Below are positions 1-8,575 of a DNA stretch of 43,959 nt, in pieces. Every line of letters starts with the position of its first letter. The stretch's first letter is position 1. The notes under the pieces were generated by a model, which was given only the letters and a program-made list of their open reading frames with translations, ran no database searches and was not told the origin of the DNA. A program made the position numbers and the translations under genes. The stretch is from the NCBI GenBank assembly GCA_018242255.1, contig JAFECH010000368.1:1-43959 (forward strand), written 5' to 3'. This DNA comes from Pseudomonadota bacterium (GTDB lineage: Bacteria > Pseudomonadota > Alphaproteobacteria > Rhizobiales > Hyphomicrobiaceae).

Positions 1-465
1 CTGATGCTGACGGCGCGCGGTGAGGATATCGATCGCATCATCGGGCTTGAAATCGGGGCCGACGATTATCTTCCCAAGCCGTTCAATCCGCGCGAACTGA
101 CCGCTCGCATTCGCGCCATCCTTCGCCGCAACGAACCGCCTCCCGTCGAGAAAAAACGTTTGAAGCTCGGCGACATCACGATCGACCTCGAAGCGCGGTC
201 GGTGACCGACGCGAGCGATGAACCCATCGAACTGACGAGCGCCGAGTTCGACCTGCTGGAATGTTTCGTAACGAGGCCTGGGCGCGTGCTTTCGCGCGAA
301 CAGTTGATGGACTGGACGCGAGGACGACGCTCCGAACCGCTCGACCGGACCATCGACGTTCAACTCAGCCGGCTTCGGAAGAAAATCGATCGCGGCGAGG
401 TTCCAATGTTCAAAACAATGCGGAACGCCGGCTACATTCTGGCTGCGCGCATCGAGGAGATCTGA
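1..465 (+). CDS. OmpR/PhoB-family response regulator, 3' part
   Basis: This is the C-terminal part of a two-component response regulator; the start lies before the window, because the frame is open from base 1. The visible N-terminal piece is the end of a receiver domain (MLTARGED, then GADDYLPKPFNPREL with the conserved lysine in the KPF motif). It is followed by a winged-helix DNA-binding domain of the OmpR type (LTSAEFDLLECF, then SREQLMDW and the recognition-helix region RTIDVQLSRLRKKI). It would bind DNA after phosphorylation by the kinase encoded two bases downstream. GAGGAG near its 3' end serves as the ribosome binding site of that kinase, so the two genes are translationally close and almost certainly one operon. 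The target genes cannot be told from sequence. Confidence 0.93.
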   Translation: MMLTARGEDIDRIIGLEIGADDYLPKPFNPRELTARIRAILRRNEPPPVEKKRLKLGDITIDLEARSVTDASDEPIELTSAEFDLLECFVTRPGRVLSREQLMDWTRGRRSEPLDRTIDVQLSRLRKKIDRGEVPMFKTMRNAGYILAARIEEI

Positions 466-467
466 GC

Positions 468-1850
468 GTGCTGTCGCGTCTTGGATTTGTCGGCCGCTTG
501 TCGGCAATCATTTTGCTGGCGCTGCTGGCGTTATGGGCGGTAGGCGCAGCGCTCTCCTACGTCACGCACGCACCCTTGGTCGCGACGCCAAGTGCATTCC
601 CGTTGCCCAATCAAATGGCCGCCATCGTCGAATTACTCGAAACAACGGACGGGGCGCGCCGCAAAATCGTGCTTGACGCCGTGAAGAGCGACACGCTCGG
701 CGTTGAGATTGTAGACAGGCCTCCGGCCGTCTCAGCCGATCAACGCCGCCTCAAAGGCATCGAATGGCTGATCGAACGATACGTAAATGAACTTGGAAAC
801 CACGAGGTTATTGCGGTCTCCGATCCCGCAATCGCCGGAACGGTTGCCGACGCCCGTCCCGGCAGCGGGTGGATGTCCTCGCGCCGTAACATCCGTATCG
901 CGGTCGCCCTCAAGAGCGGCGGTTACGCCATCTTCGAGCCGAGAGGCGAGATTACGCGCAGATTCTTCGGCGTGCCGGCAGGATACTGGGTTGCGGTGCT
1001 GGGCTCTCTCGTGGGCATCGCAGCGTTATTTGCGGTCTGGCGCGAGGCGCGACCGCTCAAGGAACTGTCGCGCGCGGTGACGAGGTTCTCAGGCCACGGC
1101 ACGCCGGTTCTCGTTACGCCGCGTGGCGCCCCGGAGCTTAAACGGCTTATCGAAGCGACAAACCGCATGCAGGAGCGGATCGCGACGCTGCTGCAGGGGC
1201 GGACGGTTCTGCTCGGCGCCGTATCGCACGACCTCAAGACGTACATCACGCGCTTGAAGCTCAGGACCGAAATGATTTCGGATCCCGACCAGGAGGCGCG
1301 CGCCAATCGCGATCTCGACGATATGACAGTTCTTATCGACGATGCGTTGGCGATGGCGCGCGGCGGCTCAGAGAAGGTTCGCACAAGCGTTGTGGATCTC
1401 GGCGCGTTGCTGGCCATGCTCAGCAATGATCATCCAAACGTCGAGCTTGCGCTTCCCGACACGCCGTTGAGGCTCATGGGCGACGAGGTTGCGCTGCGAC
1501 GACTGTTTACGAACCTCGTCGATAACGCGCTTCGCTACGGCGCGAAAGCACCGAAGTTGACGGCGGGCGCGATCGGCGGCCGCGTACGCATTCTAATTGA
1601 CGACGACGGCCCCGGCATTCCGATCGCCGAGCGCGATTTAGTCTTCGAGCCGTTCTACCGTCGCGACCCATCGCGAAGCCGCGAGACCGGTGGCAGCGGC
1701 CTTGGACTCGCAATTGCGAAGCAGATTGCCGACCTTCATAGCGGCTCGATCACGCTCGGAGACTCACCGCAGGGTGGGCTTCGCGTCATCGTCGAGTTGC
1801 CGATGCGGGCTGAACGGGCTTCGACCCCACCGCAGCGCCGATCGGCCTAG
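468..1850 (+). CDS. EnvZ-like sensor histidine kinase
   Basis: Membrane sensor kinase of 460 residues, partner of the response regulator that ends two bases upstream. The frame is open further upstream, but that part overlaps the regulator gene. The GTG at 468 has GAGGAG at 454-459 and gives a normal N-terminus. Layout: membrane segment about 10-32, periplasmic region about 33-170, second membrane segment about 172-191, HAMP-like linker, dimerisation and phosphoacceptor helix with SHDLKTYITRL (His254), N box LFTNLVDNALRYG (Asn353), G1 box DDDGPGIP (about 378-385) and G2 box GGSGLGLAI (about 408-416). All ATPase motifs are intact, so it should be active. The H box lacks the usual proline (SHDLRTPL in most EnvZ-type kinases; here Tyr). 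The signal sensed is unknown. Confidence 0.92.
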   Translation: MLSRLGFVGRLSAIILLALLALWAVGAALSYVTHAPLVATPSAFPLPNQMAAIVELLETTDGARRKIVLDAVKSDTLGVEIVDRPPAVSADQRRLKGIEWLIERYVNELGNHEVIAVSDPAIAGTVADARPGSGWMSSRRNIRIAVALKSGGYAIFEPRGEITRRFFGVPAGYWVAVLGSLVGIAALFAVWREARPLKELSRAVTRFSGHGTPVLVTPRGAPELKRLIEATNRMQERIATLLQGRTVLLGAVSHDLKTYITRLKLRTEMISDPDQEARANRDLDDMTVLIDDALAMARGGSEKVRTSVVDLGALLAMLSNDHPNVELALPDTPLRLMGDEVALRRLFTNLVDNALRYGAKAPKLTAGAIGGRVRILIDDDGPGIPIAERDLVFEPFYRRDPSRSRETGGSGLGLAIAKQIADLHSGSITLGDSPQGGLRVIVELPMRAERASTPPQRRSA

Positions 1851-2319
1851 CTAGGCCGCCCCGTAGAGCGGGACGGCACGCAGGTGGCCGATGCATTCGC
1901 TGGTGACCGGGGCTGCACAGATATGAATCGAGCCGATCCTCAATGCAGTCTTCTGGGATGCCACTCATCGCGCGATGGTGGTGCTCAAGCTTGGAAAGCG
2001 CGGTCTCGAGCGTTTTGGCGTCGCCCGTCAGTTCAAGCGCGAATGCGTCGGCCTCGATCTCGCGAAGGCGCGACAACGCCAACATCAATAGTTCGGCGAT
2101 TGCCGGTGCACGCATTAGCACCCACTGCAGCGAGAATTGGTGCTTGGCGGCGCCTGTCGTGTGGGCCGAGGCAAGGCCTGTCGCGGCGACGTCATTGACC
2201 GCGTAGCGCAATTGCGTTGCCCACGATATCGTCGTGACGCGGGGCGCCACCGTAAGCGGCAAACCCAGCGCCGTAGCCGCCCTGACCGAAGGCCGCTTGC
2301 GACTGCTGATTGCCCGCAT
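1851..2319 (-). pseudogene. M48-family (HtpX-like) metallopeptidase remnant
   Basis: The minus strand encodes a stretch that resembles the C-terminal half of M48 zinc peptidases: a hydrophobic segment (WVLMRAPAIAELLMLALSR) followed by REIEADAFALELTGD and ALSKLEHH, matching the family pattern SRxREYxADxxAaxLTGDpxxLAsALxKLE. The HExxH zinc motif that should lie upstream is not present in this frame, and I did not find it just upstream. Around 1925-1935 the family-like end jumps frame: the other frame reads PVTSECIGHLRAVPL, close to the usual THPxTxERIxxLRAL end, then stops at 1851-1853. Loss of the catalytic half plus a frameshift indicates a decaying pseudogene. It abuts the kinase stop codon convergently. 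The family assignment rests on my reading of short motifs. Confidence 0.55.
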
Positions 2320-2631
2320 CGCAGGAAATATATCTCACCATATATACCCAAGGACGAGGCGTAATTGCCTAGCTCGACCCATACAGTCGCCGATCAATAG
2401 AATCGTAATTCGCAATCATTTTTGATCCGATGTTATTTGCGCCGCCGGGACGGTGGGTCACAAAATTCTCTCTGCAATCGCACGCTGGCGCCGCTGCGCG
2501 CGATGGCTTTTTGTTGCGCGCCGACATCCCGGGAGAGTTTTGCGCACGGGAACGGTAAGCACAAACGCCGTTAGCCGCCTTGAGGCGACAGACGCGATGA
2601 TATCAGCTAGCGCAGTTGAGACGCGTCAACG
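2320..2631. other. Intergenic region, no gene recognised
   Basis: Between the peptidase remnant and the SH3-domain gene there are about 310 bases without a convincing gene. A 66-codon plus-strand frame from 2453 has no ribosome binding site and an arginine-rich, unlikely composition. Further peptidase sequence was not recognisable. It may simply be eroded sequence. Confidence 0.4.
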
Positions 2632-3690
2632 TCAGGGCGCCGGATCCCAGTAATTCGGCTCCGATGCCACAGCGGTGTTTGCTGCGGTCTCTTCCGTAAG
2701 GTAGCGGCGATTGACCCAACCCACGAGTGTCCGGTGCTTCACAGGACACCAGTCGTTCTGGCAAGGCCCCGTGATCACGATGCCGCGGCTATTGGGAGGA
2801 ATACCGCCGACGGTCTGGTAGTCAGGAGACGGACCGGTGCGGATGTTGAGAACGTCGCTCGGATCGACGCCTGCAACGCGAAACGGCTTTCGCTCTGTCC
2901 GCGGTGCCTGAACCTTCGCGACTTGGACTTTCGCGTGATGGGTTTTGACGGCTGCGGCCTTGGCCGACGTGAAAAACTGCGGCTTCACCGACGCGACGGC
3001 TATGGGGTCGTGATTTTGTGGGCGCACTGCCGGACGTGGTGTGGGAACATGAACCGCAACGGTCGTCGTCGCAGCGTGAACGTGCTTCCGCGCTGCGCCA
3101 GCCGAATGCAATTTATTAGAACGAGCAGCTTCTTCAGCGACGCGAGGTTTGACCTCGTCAGCGGTCGTTGAGCCCTGAAGCGTCGAAGGCTCAATCTGCG
3201 GCTCGCTCGCAGCTGCCGTAACCTCGGGCCTCTTTTCCGACCGCTTAATTACAGGAGCCGCCGGCTTCTTGGCTTCGGCAACGATTGTGGCGGCCCTGGC
3301 GACAGGAGTGCCGCGTTCAACGATAGTTCCTGTCCCCGTATCGCCGTCATCCTTGTGCCACGTGAAGCGGTCGCCATTCAGGGTGATTGTGGCGCAGCGC
3401 TGCTCGGCATCGAACCAGCGAAACCACTTGAAGCAAACCTTATTTTCGCTGACCCACCAGCGGCCACGATCCTTGGAGGCGCCGAGCACGGCGCCGAGGC
3501 CCGTGCCTGCTTCGCCAGACATCAGGCCATCATTGCCTATGCTCACGGAGACAGTGCTACCGACAGGCGTGTCGAGCGCCAAACGCGAACCGCCGAGCGT
3601 CGTTTTGATGGCCTCGCCCGTGAGCTGGACCTCGCCAGCCGCGGCAGGGCCTGCAGCAAAACAGCCAAGCAACAGAACGAATTTACGCAC
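2632..3690 (-). CDS. Secreted protein with C-terminal bacterial SH3 domain
   Basis: Exported protein of 352 residues, function unknown. The GTG start at 3690 gives a clear signal peptide (RKFVLLLGCFAAGPAAAGE) and has AGGAG about seven bases upstream; the open frame extends much further upstream but with non-coding composition. After the signal peptide comes a region of about 110 residues (GEVQLTGEAIKTTLGG to TWHKDDGDTGTGTI) that resembles the DUF995-type small beta domain with conserved Trp and Cys. A long Ala/Lys/Val-rich linker follows, and then a C-terminal SH3_3 domain (DVLNIRTGPSPDYQTVGGIP, then WCPVK and GWVNRRYL). Such SH3 domains usually bind peptidoglycan or proteins in the periplasm. 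The gene stands alone and is divergent from the deacetylase gene. Confidence 0.8.
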   Translation of the reverse strand: MRKFVLLLGCFAAGPAAAGEVQLTGEAIKTTLGGSRLALDTPVGSTVSVSIGNDGLMSGEAGTGLGAVLGASKDRGRWWVSENKVCFKWFRWFDAEQRCATITLNGDRFTWHKDDGDTGTGTIVERGTPVARAATIVAEAKKPAAPVIKRSEKRPEVTAAASEPQIEPSTLQGSTTADEVKPRVAEEAARSNKLHSAGAARKHVHAATTTVAVHVPTPRPAVRPQNHDPIAVASVKPQFFTSAKAAAVKTHHAKVQVAKVQAPRTERKPFRVAGVDPSDVLNIRTGPSPDYQTVGGIPPNSRGIVITGPCQNDWCPVKHRTLVGWVNRRYLTEETAANTAVASEPNYWDPAP

Positions 3691-3963
3691 ATCAGCTCCT
3701 GAGCGGGTCAAGTTAAGGACTTTGCTAGCTAAGTGTGGCAGAGATTCGATTGCGGCCCGGTAAATGAACGTGCGTATACGACGAATGCCCGATACGGCGT
3801 CCTGTCTCATGCCAGGAAGTTCGCGGCGGCTTAAGATGTATGCGCTATTGCAACGGTGTGTTGTATTGACGAACCATCTCATGCCGAGCAGAAGTCTCGC
3901 TCGCGACGGTCGGTTTCGGGACCTCAACCTACTTTAATTTCATGCCCTTTGGGGGTGGGCGGC

Positions 3964-4866
3964 ATGCGGCTGATCTGGAAGCTAAGCTTTGTGATATCGG
4001 CCGCTCTGGGTGCCGGCCTGCAGATTCCCGCGGACGCGCGCGCGGAGGATACGTGCCCGAAAGGAACGCTCGGCGTATCGCGAACGATCGAAGTGGATAC
4101 GACGGGAGGCCCCTGGATCGGCGAGCCGCACGGGGATCCAAAATTTCTGGAGCCTGGCGAAGTCGCGCTGACCTTTGACGACGGTCCCTCTCCGCAGGAC
4201 ACCCGCAAGATCCTGGCGGCCCTTGCCAAGGAGTGCACCAAGGCAACTTTCTTCATGGTCGGCGAGATGGTGGCACTCCATCCTGAGATCGTCAAAGAGG
4301 TCGCCGAACAAGGGCACACGATCGGGACGCATACGTGGACCCATCCCAACGTCGCGCGGCTGACACTTCCCGAGATCAAGCAGGAGGTCGAGTCGACAAT
4401 CGATATCGTGCAGAAGAACAGCCCCCAACCGGTCGCGCCGTTTTTCCGCTACCCCTATCTCAGCAGCAGCAAGCTGTCGGAGGACTACTTCAAGAGTCGT
4501 AACATCGCGCAGTTCGCGGTCGACATCGACTCGAACGATTGGCGCGTGCGGAGCCCGGCTCCTGTAATCGCGCGCGTTATGGCAGGCCTCAAGGCGCGCG
4601 GCCGCGGCATTATCCTGATGCATGACATACATAAGTGGACGGCGGATGCAGTTCCACAGTTGCTCGCGAAGCTGAAGGCCGGTGGCTACAAAGTCGTTCA
4701 ACTTAAGGTGAAGACGCCTTTACAGGTCATAGCCGACGTGTTGCCTCCAGCGCCGAAGCCGGTCACCAAGCGCAGTTCACGCAGGGTCAAACGTAAAGCT
4801 TATACGAAGTATTCCTCACACGCCCGACGGGCTGCGCTTCGACGGAAGTCGGCCCTTGTCGAGTAG
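3964..4866 (+). CDS. Polysaccharide deacetylase (NodB homology domain), exported
   Basis: Probable carbohydrate esterase family 4 enzyme of 300 residues that removes N- or O-acetyl groups from peptidoglycan or an exopolysaccharide in the periplasm. The ATG at 3964 starts a signal peptide (MRLIWKLSFVISAALGAGL to ADARAE); codons upstream in frame look non-coding. Motifs in order: VALTFDDGPS (metal-binding Asp and catalytic Asp), GTHTWTHPN (metal-binding His-x3-His), FFRYPYL (motif 3, where the family usually has RxPYG), and IILMHDIH (motif 5 catalytic His). The C-terminal 50 residues are strongly basic (KRSSRRVKRKAY), which may hold the protein at a negatively charged polymer. It could act on the polysaccharides made by the 18-27 kb cluster, but nothing proves this. 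Confidence 0.88.
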   Translation: MRLIWKLSFVISAALGAGLQIPADARAEDTCPKGTLGVSRTIEVDTTGGPWIGEPHGDPKFLEPGEVALTFDDGPSPQDTRKILAALAKECTKATFFMVGEMVALHPEIVKEVAEQGHTIGTHTWTHPNVARLTLPEIKQEVESTIDIVQKNSPQPVAPFFRYPYLSSSKLSEDYFKSRNIAQFAVDIDSNDWRVRSPAPVIARVMAGLKARGRGIILMHDIHKWTADAVPQLLAKLKAGGYKVVQLKVKTPLQVIADVLPPAPKPVTKRSSRRVKRKAYTKYSSHARRAALRRKSALVE

Positions 4867-4906
4867 CGCCTAGAACGTCAGCCAGAGAAATCAAAACGCC
4901 CTAACG

Positions 4907-4935
4907 GTGCATCGTGGCCCCAGCACCCGATGCGC
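4907..4935 (+). terminator. Possible terminator hairpin after the deacetylase gene
   Basis: GTGCATCG and CGATGCGC form an 8-bp stem with one G-T pair and a 13-base loop, 40 bases after the stop codon, followed by AAATTTACTCTT. The T-tract is poor, so this is only a candidate. Confidence 0.35.
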
Positions 4936-5071
4936 AAATTTACTCTTGCGCTGAGTATCGATCCAGGCAAACTTCTCTTTAGGAGCAATTCGGCGCAGCG
5001 CATCCCGCTGATCGGATTGCGAGATAACGAGAGACTGTTCGCCCATCAATATCGAAATCGTCAAAGCGATA

Positions 5072-5482
5072 TTGGAATCCGCTCAGGAGTCATGGAACTC
5101 CGGAAGCGTCGAAGGCGTGTTGGCAAAATATGTAGAAGACATCATTTATACCACGAATGCCGGTGGTCCTAACGGCGAATCTTTAACGATTCGGGGAAAG
5201 CAACGTGTGCGCGACCGCTATCTCTCAACGATGGAAGTCATCGAGAGCCGATCGCGTATCGAATACCTTCGCTGGGACAGCGGTTTGGTTCGGACGCGAC
5301 TGTTCGTCAATATTCGACAAAAGGATACGGGCGTCGACTTGACGACTACGCTTCGGCAAATCATCCGCTTCAGGGGATTTCTCATCGCAGAAATCCAAGA
5401 CTTTCACGACGCTGCGAAATTGGCTGCTTTCTGGCGATTTATCGGGGCCACACTCGACAAACGAAAAACGGAATCCGCTTGA
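5072..5482 (+). CDS. NTF2-like/SnoaL-like fold protein
   Basis: Small cytoplasmic protein of about 136 residues with the pattern of the nuclear-transport-factor-2-like superfamily: an N-terminal helix (ESAQESWNSGSVEGVLAKYVEDIIY) followed by strands ending in a basic-hydrophobic alternation (TTLRQIIRFRGFLIAEIQDFHD). Members are binding proteins or small enzymes, and no specific reaction can be assigned. The start is uncertain. TTG at 5072 is the first standard start in frame, but the frame is open back to 5012 and the upstream codons (INIEIVKAI) fit the family well, so a rare start codon or a sequence error near 5040 is possible. The gene converges on dipZ, 25 bases away. Confidence 0.65.
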   Translation: MESAQESWNSGSVEGVLAKYVEDIIYTTNAGGPNGESLTIRGKQRVRDRYLSTMEVIESRSRIEYLRWDSGLVRTRLFVNIRQKDTGVDLTTTLRQIIRFRGFLIAEIQDFHDAAKLAAFWRFIGATLDKRKTESA

Positions 5483-5507
5483 CCGAACATGCTGCGCTGC
5501 TGACCAA

Positions 5508-7247
5508 TCAGCCGAACGTGAAAGCGAATGCCTGGACACCAGGATCGAGGAACTCGATCTTGAATGTGCGATCGGCGATCGACCCCGATTGACGAACAAG
5601 CTGATAGAGCCGCTGTGTCGTGACCGTGCCCTCGCCGCTGGCCTCGGTGTCTGCGCCATGATTGGCATCCGGTGTTTTACCGTCGATCGTGACCTTGAAG
5701 CGCACAGGCTTGCCGTCCGGACCTGGTCCCAAAACGAGGTGCAGGTCGCGAGCGTGAAACCGAAAGCTAATGGTGCCTCCGGCGGTATTCAAAGCGGCAT
5801 GTTCGGGCGTGATCGTCCAATTGCCGTTCAATGCCCAATCGTTCAACGTGTCAGGCACACCGGTGTAGTCGTGGGACGCATCGCGCACAGCGCCGCCGGG
5901 CGAGACAAAGTTTTCCGCACGACGGTAACCCACGTACGTCTCGGGTGATTTCACCGTGTCGGACGGCTGGGCTTCGATGCCGGAGCCGCCAACCGAAACG
6001 ATGCCGGTCGAGACATTTTTGTGCCCTGCTTCGGCGAGCAATTTCTGGATGACGCGCTCGGAGCCATCATAATCGCCTTCGCCGAAGTGATGGTGACGGA
6101 CGTTGCCGTCGGCATCGATGAAGTAGTGTGCGGGCCAATACTCGTTGTTGAAGGCGCGCCAGATCACGTAGTCATTGTCAATCGCGACCGGATAGGTGAT
6201 GCCGAGATCGGAGACTGCGCGCTTGACGTTGGCGATGTTTTTTTCGAAGGCGAACTCCGGCGCGTGAACGCCTATGACGACCAAGCCTTCGTCTTTGTAC
6301 TTTTTTGCCCAGGCTTCGACGTAAGGCAGAGCACGCAGGCAGTTGATGCACGAGTAGGTCCAGAAGTCGATCAGAACGACCTTGCCCTTCAGAGCTTCGC
6401 GCGTCAGCGGGGGGGAATTGAGCCACTCAACGGCGCCGGCGATCGAGGGCATCTTGCCTTCGATTGGGAGATTGCCTTCGTTCGATGCGACGGAGGTTTC
6501 GGCGCTCGGCGCTACCGAGCGACCGCCGAACATATCGACCAGACGCTGTTCGAGCGAGCCGGTACTGGCAAGGGACAGACGGGTGAGAACGCCAGTGTCA
6601 GCCCCCATCGCGATGGCGCCTGCGGCTACCAAGACGAGCACGCCGACGCCACGGCGCACCCATTCCCCGACGCCGAGTGAGCGCTTCATCGCGGCAAACA
6701 CGCGTCCTCCGGCCAGCAATGCCAGAGCAAGTGAGGTCGCTGCGCCCGCCGCGTACGCGAGCAGGAGTAGTGTCGTTGTTGCGCTCGCGCCGTTGAGTGC
6801 GGCCCCCGTCAAGATGAGACCCAACACCGGCCCAGCGCAAGGCGCCCACAAGAGCCCGATAGCGACACCGAGTAAAAGCGACGGCCAGATTGCGGCGTGA
6901 CCTGCGGCGGCGCTGTCAGCGCGTTTCGACAGTCTGTCGCCGAGTGCGACAAGGGGTTGGGTGAGGCGCTCGGAGAGCCCCGGAAAGACGAGCGCGAGAC
7001 CGAAGAGCGCCACCAGAACAAGAGCGGCATCGCGGCCGTACTCGTTGGCGGCGACGGCCCATCCGCCGCCGACTGCTGCCAACGTCGCTACGATGGCGAA
7101 CGTCGCCGCCATACCGATAAGGGTCGGCAGGCCGCTTTGCAGGAATGGTTTATCGGCGCGCGCGAAGACGAACGGCAACACGGGTAGGATGCATGGGCTG
7201 ACGATGGTGAGGACGCCGCCGACGTATGCGAGGAGGAGCAGGAGCAT
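5508..7247 (-). CDS. dipZ: DipZ-type cytochrome c biogenesis / thiol-disulfide protein (CcdA + thioredoxin-like)
   Basis: Membrane protein of 579 residues that carries reducing power from the cytoplasm across the membrane. Residues 1 to about 240 form a CcdA/DsbD-beta domain with six or more membrane segments; its paired cysteines are in SPCILPVLP (Cys19) and LLWAPCAGPVLG. A TlpA/AhpC-type thioredoxin domain follows (about 275-410) with the active site SCINCLRALPY, a C-x-x-C motif with Ile-Asn, and the later cis-proline region WPAHYFID. The last 170 or so residues (from about YVGYRRAENF) resemble the beta-sandwich, carbohydrate-binding-like tail known from mycobacterial DipZ. The usual substrates are apocytochrome c or periplasmic disulfide proteins. 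It is a single gene, with only a weak GGAA before the ATG. Confidence 0.88.
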   Translation of the reverse strand: MLLLLLAYVGGVLTIVSPCILPVLPFVFARADKPFLQSGLPTLIGMAATFAIVATLAAVGGGWAVAANEYGRDAALVLVALFGLALVFPGLSERLTQPLVALGDRLSKRADSAAAGHAAIWPSLLLGVAIGLLWAPCAGPVLGLILTGAALNGASATTTLLLLAYAAGAATSLALALLAGGRVFAAMKRSLGVGEWVRRGVGVLVLVAAGAIAMGADTGVLTRLSLASTGSLEQRLVDMFGGRSVAPSAETSVASNEGNLPIEGKMPSIAGAVEWLNSPPLTREALKGKVVLIDFWTYSCINCLRALPYVEAWAKKYKDEGLVVIGVHAPEFAFEKNIANVKRAVSDLGITYPVAIDNDYVIWRAFNNEYWPAHYFIDADGNVRHHHFGEGDYDGSERVIQKLLAEAGHKNVSTGIVSVGGSGIEAQPSDTVKSPETYVGYRRAENFVSPGGAVRDASHDYTGVPDTLNDWALNGNWTITPEHAALNTAGGTISFRFHARDLHLVLGPGPDGKPVRFKVTIDGKTPDANHGADTEASGEGTVTTQRLYQLVRQSGSIADRTFKIEFLDPGVQAFAFTFG

Positions 7248-7462
7248 TTCCGGTCTCTATCGTGAACGAACTGTGATGGGCCGGCTCCCAGTCGAAAGCT
7301 ACGGCCCATCGCTGATCAGTACGTGGCGTCGAGATCGGATGTTACATTGTTCGGACCGGTTGGGCGATATCCGCCTGACGGGTCGTCCCGAGACCTGCAT
7401 AGCAGGCACAAAAATTCTTTAAAGTCGAAGGGACTGCAGAACCACGCAGCCCCCGATAGACT

Positions 7463-7492
7463 CGTGGCGCCGACTGAAACAGGCGGCGCCAC
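7463..7492 (-). terminator. Hairpin downstream of glnII
   Basis: CGTGGCGCC (7463-7471) and GGCGCCACG (7484-7492) form a perfect 9-bp GC-rich stem with a 12-base loop, starting 10 bases after the glnII stop. The T-tract on the minus strand is weak, so it may act as a terminator or as a 3' end stabiliser. Confidence 0.5.
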
Positions 7493-7501
7493 GAAAATGC
7501 G

Positions 7502-8539
7502 TTAGGCAGCCTTCGCGGCGGCGCCGGCCGGGACTTCCGAGATCGTCTTCAGGATCTGCGAAGCGATCTGGTATGGGTCGCCTTGCGAGTTCGGACGGCG
7601 ATCTTCCAGGTAGCCCTTGTAGCCGTTCTTTACGAACGAGTGCGGCACGCGGATCGAAGCGCCACGGTCAGCAACGCCGTAGCTGAACTTGTTCCACGGC
7701 GCCGTCTCGTGCTTGCCGGTGAGGCGCTTGTCGTTGTCCGGACCGTAGACGTTGATGTGCTCCATCAGGTTCTTGTCGAACTGGGCCATCAGCGCCTCGA
7801 AGTACGGCTTGCCGCCGACCGTGCGCAGATACTCGGTCGAGAAGTTGGCGTGCATGCCAGAGCCGTTCCAGTCGGTATCGCCGAGCGGCTTGCAGTGGAA
7901 CTCGATGTCGACGCCGTACTTTTCCGTGAGGCGGAGAAGCAGGTAGCGAGCGATCCACATCTCGTCAGCGGCTTTCTTGGAGCCCTTGCCGAAAATCTGG
8001 AATTCCCACTGGCCCTTCGCCACTTCGGCGTTGATGCCTTCGTGGTTGATGCCGGCAGCCAAGCAAAGGTCGAGGTGCTCTTCGACGATCGAGCGGGCGA
8101 CGTCACCAACGTTCTTGTAGCCAACGCCCGTATAGTACTCGCCCTGAGGCGCCGGATAACCCTCAGGCGGGAAGCCGAGCGGACGTCCATTCTTGTAGAA
8201 AAAGTATTCCTGCTCGAAGCCGAACCAGGCGCCGGAATCGTCGAGAATGGTTGCGCGCTTGTTGGATACGTGCGGCGTGACGCCGTCCGGCATCATGACT
8301 TCGCACATTACCAGGACGCCGTTGGTGCGCGCCGGATCGGGATAGTGAGCAACTGGCTTCAGAACGCAATCGGAACTCGAGCCCTCAGCCTGCTTCGTCG
8401 ACGAGCCGTCGAAGCCCCACAGCGGTAGATCAGCGAGATCGGGGAATGAGCTGTATTCTTTGATCTGTGTTTTGCCGCGCAGGTTGGGCACGGGCGTATA
8501 GCCATCGAGCCAAATATACTCAAGCTTGTACTTCGTCAT
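7502..8539 (-). CDS. glnII: Glutamine synthetase type II
   Basis: Glutamine synthetase of the eukaryote-like GSII class, 345 residues, as found in rhizobia and relatives in addition to GlnA (GSI). It makes glutamine from glutamate, ammonia and ATP in the cytoplasm. Typical GSII features: N-terminal beta-grasp region ending in WGFDGSS (41-47), GINHEGINAEV and GQWEFQIF in the ATP/glutamate site, NGSGMHANFS, and HETAPWNKFSYGVADRGASIRVP. Length and motifs are those of an intact enzyme; GSII is not controlled by adenylylation as GSI is. GGGAGC lies just upstream of the ATG. A small gene lies 36 bases upstream on the same strand and a GstI-like gene is divergent beyond it, which points to nitrogen-controlled expression. 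The 3' end is marked by a strong hairpin. Confidence 0.97.
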   Translation of the reverse strand: MTKYKLEYIWLDGYTPVPNLRGKTQIKEYSSFPDLADLPLWGFDGSSTKQAEGSSSDCVLKPVAHYPDPARTNGVLVMCEVMMPDGVTPHVSNKRATILDDSGAWFGFEQEYFFYKNGRPLGFPPEGYPAPQGEYYTGVGYKNVGDVARSIVEEHLDLCLAAGINHEGINAEVAKGQWEFQIFGKGSKKAADEMWIARYLLLRLTEKYGVDIEFHCKPLGDTDWNGSGMHANFSTEYLRTVGGKPYFEALMAQFDKNLMEHINVYGPDNDKRLTGKHETAPWNKFSYGVADRGASIRVPHSFVKNGYKGYLEDRRPNSQGDPYQIASQILKTISEVPAGAAAKAA

Positions 8540-8575
8540 TCTGGACAGCTCCCTAAGTTGACGTCTGTGGAATTC

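Noticed and set aside
2549-2572. GGAAC-N15-CGTT on the plus strand, like an EcfG promoter
   Set aside because: The spacing is one base short of the accepted 16-17, and no plus-strand gene follows.
2453-2653. 66-codon plus-strand frame
   Set aside because: No ribosome binding site, arginine-rich composition, and it runs into the opposite SH3-domain gene.
4930-5172. 80-codon plus-strand frame before the NTF2-like gene
   Set aside because: No ribosome binding site; overlaps the better supported NTF2-like frame.
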